The position numbers were made by a program, and so were the translations under genes. A model generated the notes under the pieces. That model was not told the DNA's origin and did not search any database. It saw only the letters and a list, made by a program, of their open reading frames with translations. 64,000 nucleotides of DNA from Vallitalea guaymasensis (GTDB taxonomy: Bacteria > Bacillota > Clostridia > Lachnospirales > Vallitaleaceae), in assembly GCF_018141425.1 (NCBI RefSeq), contig NZ_CP058561.1, forward strand, positions 2,170,001 through 2,234,000, in the 5' to 3' direction. Of this stretch, positions 8,536-16,399 are shown in pieces (the first letter of the stretch is position 1; the number at the start of each line of letters is the position of its first letter).

Positions 8536-9570
8536 TCAGAAATCAGTGAATTTGAATATATTATCAAATTCATATAGTAATGTAAAGTTACCCTTGGCTT
8601 TTAATTTACCTGTTAAAAAACCTCTCTGTATGGTTAACTTACCCTTTATTACCTCATCCAGGATATTAGTATCAATATTGATTATAACATCAGCTGAAGG
8701 GTCAGTTCCTATATATCCTGCTAATTTTTTATCTTTTACCTTTAAGATTATGTCTTTATTCTTTTGATCCGTTATTATTATATTATATGTACAATTAAAT
8801 GATGGGTCTTCACATATAAATGTTTGTAGAAATCTATCTATGTATTTATTCCCTGATAAATTATCGTTTTGATTCAACTGTTGTTTCAAGAAATCGGATA
8901 TCTCTAATATATCTTTTCTCTGTTCGGCTATAAATGGGTCTTCTTCGATAATTTTATTAGCTTTGTTTTCTCCTACATATTCATCAATGATATTCATCTT
9001 GGTAAATGTATCAGGTCTATCAAGTTCCATTTCATTAGATATATATTTTGGTGAATAGCCAGTACCTGTTGGTAACGTATCACGTTTTTGATTAAGAACC
9101 CTATAGAAATCCTCTGTTTTTTTATCTATTATTGATATTGTTCTTTCATTAGTTTCAAGCTCTACAGAGTTTTCTATTCTACCACAGACATTTACACCTT
9201 CTAAGCCTCCTAGCATATCCCAGCATTTTGTAAGATAGTTAGAAGCATCTCTATCCCCATTAGTCTTAGTAAATGCTACAGACATCAAGTATTTCCCTTG
9301 AAACAACTCTTGTTGATTAGAATGGTAACATCTATCAAGGAATGTCTGCATTCTTCCCCCTATTCCAATCCATTCTACGGTTGTTGCTAATACAACCCCT
9401 TCTGCTATTGATAATTCGCTTAAAAACTCTTCTGTTATATCTTGGTAATCAAGACTCCATTGTTTTACATTCACTTCTAATTCATTAAGTACTGTATGTA
9501 TTCGTTTCACTGCTGCCAACGATAAATCATCAGCCAACCCATTGCCCGCATAAATGATTAATATCTTCAT
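8536..9570 (-). CDS. Flavodoxin-like NAD(P)H oxidoreductase fused to an SCP2 domain
   Basis: A 344-residue cytosolic protein. Residues 1 to about 175 are a flavodoxin/FMN-reductase fold (MKILIIYAGNGLADDLS, ATTVEWIGIGGRMQTFLDRCY). The last 100 residues match an SCP2-type lipid-carrier domain (IGTDPSADVIINIDTNILDEV, then GFLTGKLKAKGNF). An FMN-dependent reductase working on a hydrophobic or lipid substrate is a reasonable inference. The ATG at 9570-9568 follows GGGAGG. It lies 55 bases downstream of an unknown gene, with a hairpin in the gap, and probably shares a transcript with that gene and the rhomboid gene. Confidence 0.82.
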   Translation of the reverse strand: MKILIIYAGNGLADDLSLAAVKRIHTVLNELEVNVKQWSLDYQDITEEFLSELSIAEGVVLATTVEWIGIGGRMQTFLDRCYHSNQQELFQGKYLMSVAFTKTNGDRDASNYLTKCWDMLGGLEGVNVCGRIENSVELETNERTISIIDKKTEDFYRVLNQKRDTLPTGTGYSPKYISNEMELDRPDTFTKMNIIDEYVGENKANKIIEEDPFIAEQRKDILEISDFLKQQLNQNDNLSGNKYIDRFLQTFICEDPSFNCTYNIIITDQKNKDIILKVKDKKLAGYIGTDPSADVIINIDTNILDEVIKGKLTIQRGFLTGKLKAKGNFTLLYEFDNIFKFTDF

Positions 9571-9590
9571 ATGTCCTCCCTCTAAGTGAT

Positions 9591-9617
9591 AAGGGGACAA
9601 AAATATAATGCCCCCTT
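9591..9617 (-). other. Intercistronic GC-rich hairpin
   Basis: AAGGGG and CCCCTT pair across 15 bases immediately upstream of the flavodoxin-SCP2 ribosome binding site. There is no T run, so it may set message stability or partial termination. Confidence 0.45.
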
Positions 9618-9625
9618 GGTTACTT

Positions 9626-10384
9626 TTATTCAATACATTTGCTTATCTTACTTGAATAGTAATCTTTTACATCGATTATATCCCAAGTCGTGTAGAAAAA
9701 TCTTTTTTTGATTCTCATATTGATAACATCCCCACATCTCATGTCAGATGCAAGAGAACTTTCTACTTTTATTTTAATATAAGTATTGCTAGATTTCAAT
9801 TTTCTTTTCTTCAAAATTATAATTCCACCAATTTTGTCTATAATCTCAAAGTGTCCTTGTTCGTACATCTCTCTCTTAGATACCTCTACATGCTTCTTCC
9901 TCTTTTTGTAACAATTCATGTCAATTATCATAGGGTTAAAACTAAGAACCGGTGCTTCTGTATATTTCTGTATTTTCCTTAAGATATAGTACACTCTGGT
10001 TATCTCATCAAGATTAGTAGTATAATTTTTCTTATAACTTTTATGCAAATTGATTCCATGACAGCTGTTAATGTATTCAAGGAATCTACTAAGTTCAGTT
10101 AGAGTGAGTTTAATTTCTTGTTCTGTCAATGATAGGCTGTAACTTGGCATAAACAATAGAATGAATTTATTGTAAAAATCTTCTTCAAGAGTTGATATAA
10201 GACTGTTTTTATAAAATTTCATACAATAATTAGTAATAATCTTAAATACGTGTTCTCTATCAGTATTTATCTTATCTTCCCATTTGTAAGAGTCGTTATA
10301 ATAGTCATTTAGTACTTCAAGCACTTCTTTGTCATCATATAGTACGCTTGCTTCATTTTGTAAAATTTCTTTACTGAAAAACAT
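9626..10384 (-). CDS. Hypothetical protein
   Basis: I do not recognise this 252-residue cytosolic protein. The N-terminal 150 residues look helical with many aromatic and acidic residues (EVLNDYYNDSYKWEDKI, TLTELSRFLEYIN). The C-terminal 80 residues are basic and beta-rich (KKRKLKSSNTYIKIKVES, DVINMRIKKRFFYTTWDIIDV), possibly an OB- or SH3-like module. No catalytic motif is visible. A GGTGG ribosome binding site precedes the ATG. It lies between the rhomboid gene (99 bases upstream) and the flavodoxin-SCP2 gene, all on the minus strand. Confidence 0.65.
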   Translation of the reverse strand: MFFSKEILQNEASVLYDDKEVLEVLNDYYNDSYKWEDKINTDREHVFKIITNYCMKFYKNSLISTLEEDFYNKFILLFMPSYSLSLTEQEIKLTLTELSRFLEYINSCHGINLHKSYKKNYTTNLDEITRVYYILRKIQKYTEAPVLSFNPMIIDMNCYKKRKKHVEVSKREMYEQGHFEIIDKIGGIIILKKRKLKSSNTYIKIKVESSLASDMRCGDVINMRIKKRFFYTTWDIIDVKDYYSSKISKCIE

Positions 10385-10483
10385 AAATTCACCACCGCAA
10401 AAAGTTATTTTGTAGTATTTATTTTTCTCTTTGCGTGGGTGTTTTATTCATGTGTTATGATTAATTATTAAATAATTCTGTTA

Positions 10484-11521
10484 CTAGGCCTGCTTTCTAA
10501 GTGTTAGTATATAAGCTACAAGTGCTCCACCAATAAATCCGCCTAAATGTGCCAGATTGCTTATTCCTGGATTCATAGTACCAAAAGCTATACCAACTAT
10601 GAACATTATTAGTATCGTATATGAGTTAAGGCCACCAATGTGTTTTTTATAAACTCTTGAATAGACTAAGATAGCTCCAATAAGTCCATATATAGCACCT
10701 GAAGCTCCAGCAGATATTACTGGTCTTTGGTTGATTAAATCTACTGTTATGCTAAGTAATCCTCCAGATATTCCAGATAATCCATATAGTAATATATATT
10801 CCCATTTTTTCATATATCTTTCAATTCTGGTTCCAAATATAAATAATGAAAACATATTATATAAAAGATGAAGTGCGCCAATATGGATAAACATTGAGGT
10901 GATTATTCTATAATACTCACCTTTTGTAAAGAAGGAATAATAGTCTATAGCTCCAAATTTTACTAGATTGAGGATGTTAGTTGTTCCTCCTGATTTCTCC
11001 ATGTATATGAAGAAAATAATATTGATTGCCAAAAGGCCATAAGTAATATATGGTATGCTTGTGCTTTCTTGTATAATCTTAGGTCCCCACGATTCATCAT
11101 CAGCTTCTAATAATTTTCTTATGTCTTTTTCAATACCTATTACATTGTTAACCTGCATATTGGGAATAATCAGCTTCCCTTCGTTATCGTCTATGATCCA
11201 ATTAATATCTATAAGGTCTTCATCAAAGTCGGGCGTATAATTGACATCTTTATATATATCCAATGCATTTTCCGTTATTATTAGATTCAGCAGAATGATC
11301 TTATTGGAATCCATATGTCCAAACTGCTCTTTAGTTATGACTTTATACTCTTCAAACTTTTCTTTACTGAATGTATAAGCACTGTCAAGAGATATTATGT
11401 TCACTAGATATAAGCTGCTATTATTGAATGTTGCATACATTTTAACTTTTTTACTGTCTGTTGGAATGATTTGATAATTATAGCTATCAAAAATATTACA
11501 TATTTTGGTAAAAGTCTTCAT
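10484..11521 (-). CDS. Rhomboid-family intramembrane serine protease
   Basis: A 345-residue membrane protease that cleaves transmembrane segments of other proteins. The C-terminal 200 residues hold the rhomboid core: IHIGALHLLYNMFSLFIFG, the catalytic serine S274 in GASGAIYG, and the histidine H325 in NLAHLGGF, within about six membrane helices. The N-terminal 150 residues are a soluble domain of unknown fold, as often seen in Firmicutes rhomboids. The start ATG follows AAGGGTGGG. It probably heads an operon with the two downstream genes. The substrate cannot be told from the sequence. Confidence 0.93.
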   Translation of the reverse strand: MKTFTKICNIFDSYNYQIIPTDSKKVKMYATFNNSSLYLVNIISLDSAYTFSKEKFEEYKVITKEQFGHMDSNKIILLNLIITENALDIYKDVNYTPDFDEDLIDINWIIDDNEGKLIIPNMQVNNVIGIEKDIRKLLEADDESWGPKIIQESTSIPYITYGLLAINIIFFIYMEKSGGTTNILNLVKFGAIDYYSFFTKGEYYRIITSMFIHIGALHLLYNMFSLFIFGTRIERYMKKWEYILLYGLSGISGGLLSITVDLINQRPVISAGASGAIYGLIGAILVYSRVYKKHIGGLNSYTILIMFIVGIAFGTMNPGISNLAHLGGFIGGALVAYILTLRKQA

Positions 11522-11616
11522 TTCATGTGCCCACCCTTAAAGTTATGTTTTTTATTATTATTGTATCCATTACACAGAATAAGTCAACCATTATTTGTTA
11601 ATAAAATATATATTAA

Positions 11617-11645
11617 AAGCACCAGCCATAAAATGACTGGTGCTT
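11617..11645 (-). terminator. Terminator of the por operon
   Basis: AAGCACCAG and CTGGTGCTT form a perfect 9-bp stem with an 11-base loop, followed on the minus strand by TTAATATATATTTT. Confidence 0.85.
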
Positions 11646-11670
11646 AAATTATATAATAAGAGAGAATCTA

Positions 11671-12603
11671 TTAAGCTTCTTCTCCACAAAGTCTTAATAA
11701 TGTTTCCCATCTTTCGTCAATAACTTGTTGGATTTCAGCTACAACTTCTGGATTCTTAGCTACATGCTTGAATCTTCCTTGAGCTTCTAACCAATCGCTG
11801 ATTGGACGTTTGTTTTTAGGCTTGTAAGTTAACTTGTACTCACCATTAATTACTTCATATAATGGCCAGAAGCAAGTATCTACAGCGATTTCACATAATT
11901 CCATTAAACGTTCACTTTCGTATCTCCATCCACGTGGACATGGAGCTAATACGTTAAGGAATGCTGGACCTGGAGTATAGATAGCTTTTTCAGCTTTTTC
12001 ATATAAATCTTTGAAATTTTTGAAAGGAGCTGATTGAGCTACATATGGAATACCATGTGCAATCATAACTCTAGTTAAATCTTTTCTGTATTGTTGCTTA
12101 CCTGGTACTGCTGTACCTGCTGGTGAAGTTGTTGTATCAGCATATTTTGGTGTAGCTGATGATCTTTGAATACCAGTGTTCATGTAAGCTCCGTTGTCAT
12201 AACATACGTATACCATGTCATGACCTCTTTCCATAGCACCTGATAATGATTGGATTCCGATATCATATGTTCCACCGTCTCCACCAAAAGCTATGAATTT
12301 ATAAGTATCATCTAATTTACCTTGTTTTTTAAGTGATGTGTAAGCAGCTTCTACACCGGCAACTGTTGCTCCAGCGTTTTCAAAAGCTGAGTGGATGAAA
12401 GAATCTTTCCAAGCTGTAAAAGGATAAAGGAATGTAGAAACCTCTAAACATCCTGTTGCAGATCCAATTACTGCATGATCTTCTTCTTTTAATGCTCTAA
12501 GGATAGTACGTACTACTACAGGAGCACCACATCCAGCACACATTCTATGTCCACCAGTTAATCTTTCTGGTTTTTGTGTTGTTTCTTTTAAATTATATGC
12601 CAT
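11671..12603 (-). CDS. porB: Pyruvate:ferredoxin oxidoreductase, beta subunit
   Basis: The thiamine-pyrophosphate-binding subunit of a four-subunit 2-oxoacid:ferredoxin oxidoreductase; 310 residues. It shows the N-terminal MCAGCGAP cysteine pair (C22, C25), the GSATGCLEVS segment and the TPP motif GGDGGTYDIGIQSLSGAMERG with the downstream DNGAYMNTG. Together with porC, porD and porA it catalyses pyruvate + CoA to acetyl-CoA + CO2 with reduced ferredoxin. It is the last gene of the operon, 23 bases after porA, with a GGAGGTG site before the ATG. Pyruvate is the most likely substrate, but a related 2-oxoacid cannot be excluded. Confidence 0.94.
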   Translation of the reverse strand: MAYNLKETTQKPERLTGGHRMCAGCGAPVVVRTILRALKEEDHAVIGSATGCLEVSTFLYPFTAWKDSFIHSAFENAGATVAGVEAAYTSLKKQGKLDDTYKFIAFGGDGGTYDIGIQSLSGAMERGHDMVYVCYDNGAYMNTGIQRSSATPKYADTTTSPAGTAVPGKQQYRKDLTRVMIAHGIPYVAQSAPFKNFKDLYEKAEKAIYTPGPAFLNVLAPCPRGWRYESERLMELCEIAVDTCFWPLYEVINGEYKLTYKPKNKRPISDWLEAQGRFKHVAKNPEVVAEIQQVIDERWETLLRLCGEEA

Positions 12604-12626
12604 CTTCTATTTCACCTCCAATTATT

Positions 12627-13811
12627 TTAAGCTTCTACTACGCCTAAGTAACGATAAGGATCGTCTACTTTGTTAGCATTAACGATTTCTGTTAAATCAG
12701 CGTATACTTTATCTATATCATTAGTCTTAACGTCACGACCACCTAAACCATAGATGTAGTTTACTGCTAATGGTTTTGCTTCACCATAGTATAATGCACT
12801 AACTGTTTCAGTGAATAATGGAGCACCTTTAGCGTTGAATCCATCACATTTGTCTAATACAGCTACTGCTTTAACTCCTGCTAAAGCTTTTGCAAGTTCT
12901 TCTGATGGGAATGGACGGAATACTCTAATCTTAATTAAACCAACTTTTTCGCCTTTAGCTCTAAGTCCGTCAACTACGAATTTAGCTGTTCCTGCTGTAG
13001 AACCAATAACAACGATTGCTCTCTCAGCATCTTCCATTTTGTATTCTTCGAATAAGCCATACTCTCTACCAGTTAATTTAGCAAAGTCAGCTGATACTTC
13101 TAAGATAGCTTTCTTAGCATTTCTCATACTTTCTGCTTGTTGACGTTTGTGCTCGAAGTAATGAGTTGTAATAGCTAGTGGACCTACAGCTATAGCTTCA
13201 TCTTTGTTTAATAAGTAATTCTTTGGCTCAAATTTACCAACGAAATCTTTAACTTTTTCATCTTCAAGAAGTTCAATATTCTCAACAGCATGAGAAGTGA
13301 TGAATCCATCATAACAGTTCATTACAGGAAGTTGAACATCTTCTACTTCACTGATTCTAACTGCCATGATACAGTTATCATATGCTTCTTGATTGTTTTC
13401 TCCATATATTTGAATCCATCCTGAATCTCTAGCACCCATAGAGTCTGAATGATCATTATGTATGTTGATTGGTCCTGATAACGCACGGTTAACTACTGAT
13501 AATACCATTGGTAATTTACATGATGCAGCGATATATAACATTTCCCACATTAATGCTAAACCATTGGCTGATGTTGCTGTCATTGTTCTTGCACCTGCAG
13601 TTCCTGCTCCGATACAAGCTGACATAGCTGAATGTTCTGATTCTACAGGAACGAATTCTGTATCTACTTGACCATTTGCAACAAATGCTGAGAAGTATTG
13701 AGGTACTTCTGTTGATGGAGTAATTGGGAATGCTGCTACTACATCAGGATTAATTTGTCTCATCGCAATGGCTACAGCCTCGTTACCTGATAATTTATCA
13801 CGAATTGCCAT
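12627..13811 (-). CDS. porA: Pyruvate:ferredoxin oxidoreductase, alpha subunit
   Basis: A 394-residue subunit carrying the pyrimidine-binding half of the TPP site. It opens with LSGNEAVAIAMRQINPDVVAAFPITPSTE and continues with VESEHSAMSACIGAGTAGARTMTATSANGL, the classic PorA N-terminus. The later GSTAGTAKFVVDGLRAKGEKVGLIKIRVFRPFP is the transketolase-C-like domain. It lies between porD (22 bases) and porB (15-23 bases) in the order C-D-A-B, with AGGAGGG before the ATG. Confidence 0.95.
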   Translation of the reverse strand: MAIRDKLSGNEAVAIAMRQINPDVVAAFPITPSTEVPQYFSAFVANGQVDTEFVPVESEHSAMSACIGAGTAGARTMTATSANGLALMWEMLYIAASCKLPMVLSVVNRALSGPINIHNDHSDSMGARDSGWIQIYGENNQEAYDNCIMAVRISEVEDVQLPVMNCYDGFITSHAVENIELLEDEKVKDFVGKFEPKNYLLNKDEAIAVGPLAITTHYFEHKRQQAESMRNAKKAILEVSADFAKLTGREYGLFEEYKMEDAERAIVVIGSTAGTAKFVVDGLRAKGEKVGLIKIRVFRPFPSEELAKALAGVKAVAVLDKCDGFNAKGAPLFTETVSALYYGEAKPLAVNYIYGLGGRDVKTNDIDKVYADLTEIVNANKVDDPYRYLGVVEA

Positions 13812-13833
13812 ATCTTCATTTCCCTCCTATCTA

Positions 13834-14145
13834 TTATTCACCTTCTGGTACAAAATCGAATGCATTGAAAGGACAAGTTTTAACACAAACTCCGCAACCT
13901 TTACAATGATCGTAATCTATTCCAGTCATTTTTTTATCTTTAACTATAATTGATGCATCTGGACATACTGGGAAACATAGTAAACATTGTTTACATTTAT
14001 CTGAATTCCAGATAGGTTTCATAGCTCTCCAGTCACCTGTTTTAAATTCATTAGCGTTTCCTGCTTCAGTTATTACACCACCTGGAGTTGTATCTTGCCA
14101 AGGCGTATAAGCTGGCACTATATCATGTTCGAATTTCTTACTCAT
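13834..14145 (-). CDS. porD: Pyruvate:ferredoxin oxidoreductase, delta (ferredoxin-like) subunit
   Basis: A 103-residue subunit with two [4Fe-4S] motifs, CKQCLLCFPVCP and CKGCGVCVKTCP, that wires the TPP centre to external ferredoxin. Its start codon overlaps the stop of porC by 4 bases (ATGA), a sign of translational coupling. The length and the position between porC and porA are typical. Confidence 0.95.
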   Translation of the reverse strand: MSKKFEHDIVPAYTPWQDTTPGGVITEAGNANEFKTGDWRAMKPIWNSDKCKQCLLCFPVCPDASIIVKDKKMTGIDYDHCKGCGVCVKTCPFNAFDFVPEGE

Positions 14146-14720
14146 GCACCTTTCACCTCCGATAGTGATTTCTTTAATGCTTCCATGTTAGGAGCAATTA
14201 CATGTGGCTTATTAGCAAATTTGTGGTGGAATGATTTTTCCATTGATTGAATCAATGTATCTTCATCCATGATCTTTGCTACTTTTACTACTGCTGCAAG
14301 CATAGGTGTATTAGGGAAATATCTTCCAAGAGTTGCCATAGAAATTTCTCTAGCATCAATTGTGTATACTCCACCTTTGTAACCTTTTAACTTGGACTTT
14401 ACTTCTTCTGGTGTCTTTGATGTATTAATGATGATACCACCAGTTTCTTTTAGACCTGCAGTTACATCAACTACATCGATTAATGTTTCGTCTACAACTA
14501 CTACATAATCAGGTTCATAAATGTTTGAATGAATTGGACATCTTTCATCACTTATACGATTGTATGCAGTGATAGGTGCTCCCATACGCTCTGGACCGTA
14601 TTCTGGGAAGCCTTGGATGAATTTTCCTGTGTCGAACGCAGCCTCAGCTAACAATAATGATGCTGTTTTAGCACCTTGTCCGCCTCGACCATGCCAACGA
14701 ATTTCTAACATATTACCCAT
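14142..14720 (-). CDS. porC: Pyruvate:ferredoxin oxidoreductase, gamma subunit
   Basis: A 192-residue subunit of the PorC/VorC family. The N-terminal MLEIRWHGRGGQGAKTASLLLAEA signature and the GFPEYGPERMGAPI segment are clear; the subunit is thought to take part in CoA binding. It is the first gene of the operon. An upstream TTG (14726) lies 4 bases after AGGAGG and the ATG used here lies 10 bases after it, so the start is not certain; the conserved part begins a few residues later in either case. Confidence 0.93.
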   Translation of the reverse strand: MGNMLEIRWHGRGGQGAKTASLLLAEAAFDTGKFIQGFPEYGPERMGAPITAYNRISDERCPIHSNIYEPDYVVVVDETLIDVVDVTAGLKETGGIIINTSKTPEEVKSKLKGYKGGVYTIDAREISMATLGRYFPNTPMLAAVVKVAKIMDEDTLIQSMEKSFHHKFANKPHVIAPNMEALKKSLSEVKGA

Positions 14721-14775
14721 TGACAAGTTCCCTCCTTATATATAATTAAATTTTTTTAAACAATTTTCAACATTG

Positions 14776-14807
14776 TTAGTGTAACACTAATATATACCTA
14801 ATGTCAA
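14776..14807 (-). promoter_or_regulatory. por operon promoter with overlapping palindrome
   Basis: On the minus strand: -35 TTGACA (14807-14802), 18-base spacer, -10 TACACT (14783-14778). The -10 lies inside a perfect odd palindrome, TTAGTGTTACACTAA (14776-14790). This placement suits a repressor. The sequence does not match the Rex consensus. Confidence 0.6.
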
Positions 14808-14838
14808 TAGTAAGTATATTGTATGCACGGTTATTTTT

Positions 14839-14851
14839 TTAACAATGTTAA
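14839..14851. promoter_or_regulatory. Palindrome upstream of the por promoter
   Basis: TTAACAATGTTAA is a perfect 13-base palindrome about 32 bases upstream of the -35 box. It resembles overlapping Rex half sites in the wrong arrangement, so the binding protein is unknown. Confidence 0.35.
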
Positions 14852-14860
14852 CCAAATATA

Positions 14861-14883
14861 AAAGAGCTTAATAAGCCTTTTTG
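14861..14883 (-). terminator. Weak terminator at the end of the Tad-like operon
   Basis: On the minus strand AAAAGGCTT and AAGC-T-CTTTT pair with one bulge and a 3-base loop, ending in four T. It lies just after the last gene of the pilus-like operon. Confidence 0.4.
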
Positions 14884-14891
14884 TCGATTAA

Positions 14892-15380
14892 TCACCTTTC
14901 CAAATATTCATAAGCAGATGATCTTACAGCATTTCTTAATTGAAGGAATTTTAATCTAAAAGGTGGTTTTCCTGCATTTATCTCTACTATTATAGTAGGT
15001 TCTGCTATAAGCTTGGTGAATCTATTAAGGTCATCTGTATAGGAATGTGGGAAAACAGTATTACTGTTGTCAAAAAATACTACTTTATAATTAATAGTAT
15101 CTTTCCAATAACTTTTGTCTGAAGGTGAGTGTTCATCTATTAAGTCTAGATTCTTTTTTATTATATACTCTATGGCTTTTTTGCCCTCTTCTTGATTATA
15201 GATGGTTAATCCTGCTGAAAAAGCTTCTTCATCATAGAAAAGCCCTGCCGCCGCTGAACATTCATCTGCTACCTGCTTTAGTTTTTCCAGTTGTCTGTTG
15301 TAGGTATTATTATCCGTTTGATAGGTCAAAAAGATTGAAAACAGTATAAGCATGGCAAGTGTAAATATGAATGGTTTCAT
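14892..15380 (-). CDS. Minor pseudopilin-like membrane protein, second of pair
   Basis: A 162-residue protein with one N-terminal membrane helix (FIFTLAMLILFSIFLTYQT) and an extracytoplasmic domain I cannot assign. Start and architecture are like the preceding gene, and its ATG overlaps that gene's stop as TAATG. Last gene of the Tad/Flp-like operon, in the place where TadE/TadF-type minor pseudopilins are usually found. There is no visible prepilin cleavage motif. Role as a minor pilin or assembly factor is inferred from context. Confidence 0.7.
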   Translation of the reverse strand: MKPFIFTLAMLILFSIFLTYQTDNNTYNRQLEKLKQVADECSAAAGLFYDEEAFSAGLTIYNQEEGKKAIEYIIKKNLDLIDEHSPSDKSYWKDTINYKVVFFDNSNTVFPHSYTDDLNRFTKLIAEPTIIVEINAGKPPFRLKFLQLRNAVRSSAYEYLER

Positions 15381-15790
15381 TATAATATCGCCTCGCTCGC
15401 AGCATACCCCTCTATGGTATACATTGTTTTGTTTTCGTCATTACCGATTCCCCATAGTATAGGAACAGCTATTATTTTTCTTATTGGCACTTCAATTTTG
15501 TAATATATAAGATTATCCTCATTGAATTTGCTTTGCCTATATTTACGTACTTTCTCTGTTGTTATATGTACATCACTTTCTTCTATATGGAAAGTTTTAG
15601 TAATGTTATCAATTAATTGTTCCTTTATCTCAGGTGTGAAATACCCTTCTTGCTTAGCTTTTTCTTTTGCAGTATAAACATATGATTGTATTTCTGATTT
15701 TTGATTATGGTTATATTCTTCTAATGCGTATTGCAGCGGGAATGGTAATAGGATTATTAAAACTGCAATCAAAACTATAAAATCTTTCAT
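15380..15790 (-). CDS. Minor pseudopilin-like membrane protein, first of pair
   Basis: A 136-residue protein beginning MKDFIVLIAVLIILLPFPL, one N-terminal membrane helix followed by an extracytoplasmic alpha/beta domain (SYVYTAKEKAKQEGYFTPEIK, then YYKIEVPIRKIIAVPILWG). The opening MKDF is shared with the two tiny pilin-like proteins encoded upstream. TadE-like in size and position, though I see no TadE signature. Ribosome binding site AAGGGG. A strong hairpin separates it from the pilin-like genes. Confidence 0.7.
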   Translation of the reverse strand: MKDFIVLIAVLIILLPFPLQYALEEYNHNQKSEIQSYVYTAKEKAKQEGYFTPEIKEQLIDNITKTFHIEESDVHITTEKVRKYRQSKFNEDNLIYYKIEVPIRKIIAVPILWGIGNDENKTMYTIEGYAASEAIL

Positions 15791-15930
15791 TTTTATCCAT
15801 TTCCCCTTTTTGCATATTTTTAGTAATTTAATAGGTTATTTTTTTATGATTAGTAATTATTAAGTATTTATTCTTATATTTATTATGATTAGCTGTTGTT
15901 TATATATTATTTTCTTTAATAATAATAGTA

Positions 15931-15962
15931 ATTGTATGAGTTAATATAATAACTCATACAAT
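15931..15962 (-). other. Strong intercistronic hairpin after the pilin-like genes
   Basis: A perfect 13-bp stem, ATTGTATGAGTTA / TAACTCATACAAT, with a 6-base loop and no T run. It lies in the 192-base gap between the tiny pilin-like genes and the minor pseudopilin-like genes. It may protect the upstream message or attenuate the downstream one, giving high pilin and low minor-pilin levels. Confidence 0.6.
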
Positions 15963-15982
15963 AATCTTTACTTAATTTATTT

Positions 15983-16144
15983 TTACGGGTAATTCTTTTG
16001 GAAATCTAAATTCTGTTGCATTACATTCTTTGTTTTGTGTAGTAGACTATTATTAGCAGAACCTTTGATAGTACCTAATATCAATGCTCCAGCTATAAAT
16101 ACTCCAAGGGCTATTTTGGCACACATTATTATGAAGTCTTTCAA
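15983..16144 (-). CDS. Tiny pilin-like protein 2 (53 aa)
   Basis: A 53-residue protein starting at TTG 16144: MKDFIIMCAKIALGVFIAGA, then a short polar tail ending QKNYP. The start is fixed by alignment with the 59-residue neighbour (MKDFLILCAKVALGIFIGFV), since both begin with the same MKDF..(L/M)CAK.ALG.FI pattern. An AAAGGA site lies about 11 bases upstream. Single membrane helix, size and position fit Flp-type pilins, but the usual G/A-x4-E-Y processing motif is absent. Confidence 0.75.
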   Translation of the reverse strand: MKDFIIMCAKIALGVFIAGALILGTIKGSANNSLLHKTKNVMQQNLDFQKNYP

Positions 16145-16163
16145 TTAGTTAACAATCCTTTCA

Positions 16164-16343
16164 TTAATCTGAAGTACTAGGTGTAGTTGTTGATGAAAGT
16201 GAGATGCTATCAATTACTTTACCAGCTTCTCCATTAACACTATTTGCTTTATCTTTCAGTGAACTTGCTCCACCAAATATCAAAACAAATCCAATAAATA
16301 TTCCTAAAGCTACTTTTGCACATAGGATCAAAAAATCTTTCAT
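16164..16343 (-). CDS. Tiny pilin-like protein 1 (59 aa)
   Basis: A 59-residue protein beginning MKDFLILCAKVALGIFIGFV, one hydrophobic helix, then a small polar tail rich in Ser/Thr (ISLSSTTTPSTSD). GGAGG lies 7 bases before the ATG. It lies directly after the TadC-like gene and before its 53-residue paralog. Size, helix and place in the operon suggest the major Flp-like subunit, although it lacks a leader peptide and a prepilin peptidase site. It might instead be a small membrane scaffold of the machine. Confidence 0.78.
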   Translation of the reverse strand: MKDFLILCAKVALGIFIGFVLIFGGASSLKDKANSVNGEAGKVIDSISLSSTTTPSTSD

Positions 16344-16399
16344 TATATTTCCTCCATTTCGTATTACTTATTTTCATTTTTATATAAGTTGAATTTTAT

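Noticed and set aside
14839-14851. Rex operator upstream of por
   Set aside because: Half sites TTAACA/TGTTAA are in the wrong order and spacing for TTGTTAA-N4-TTAACAA.
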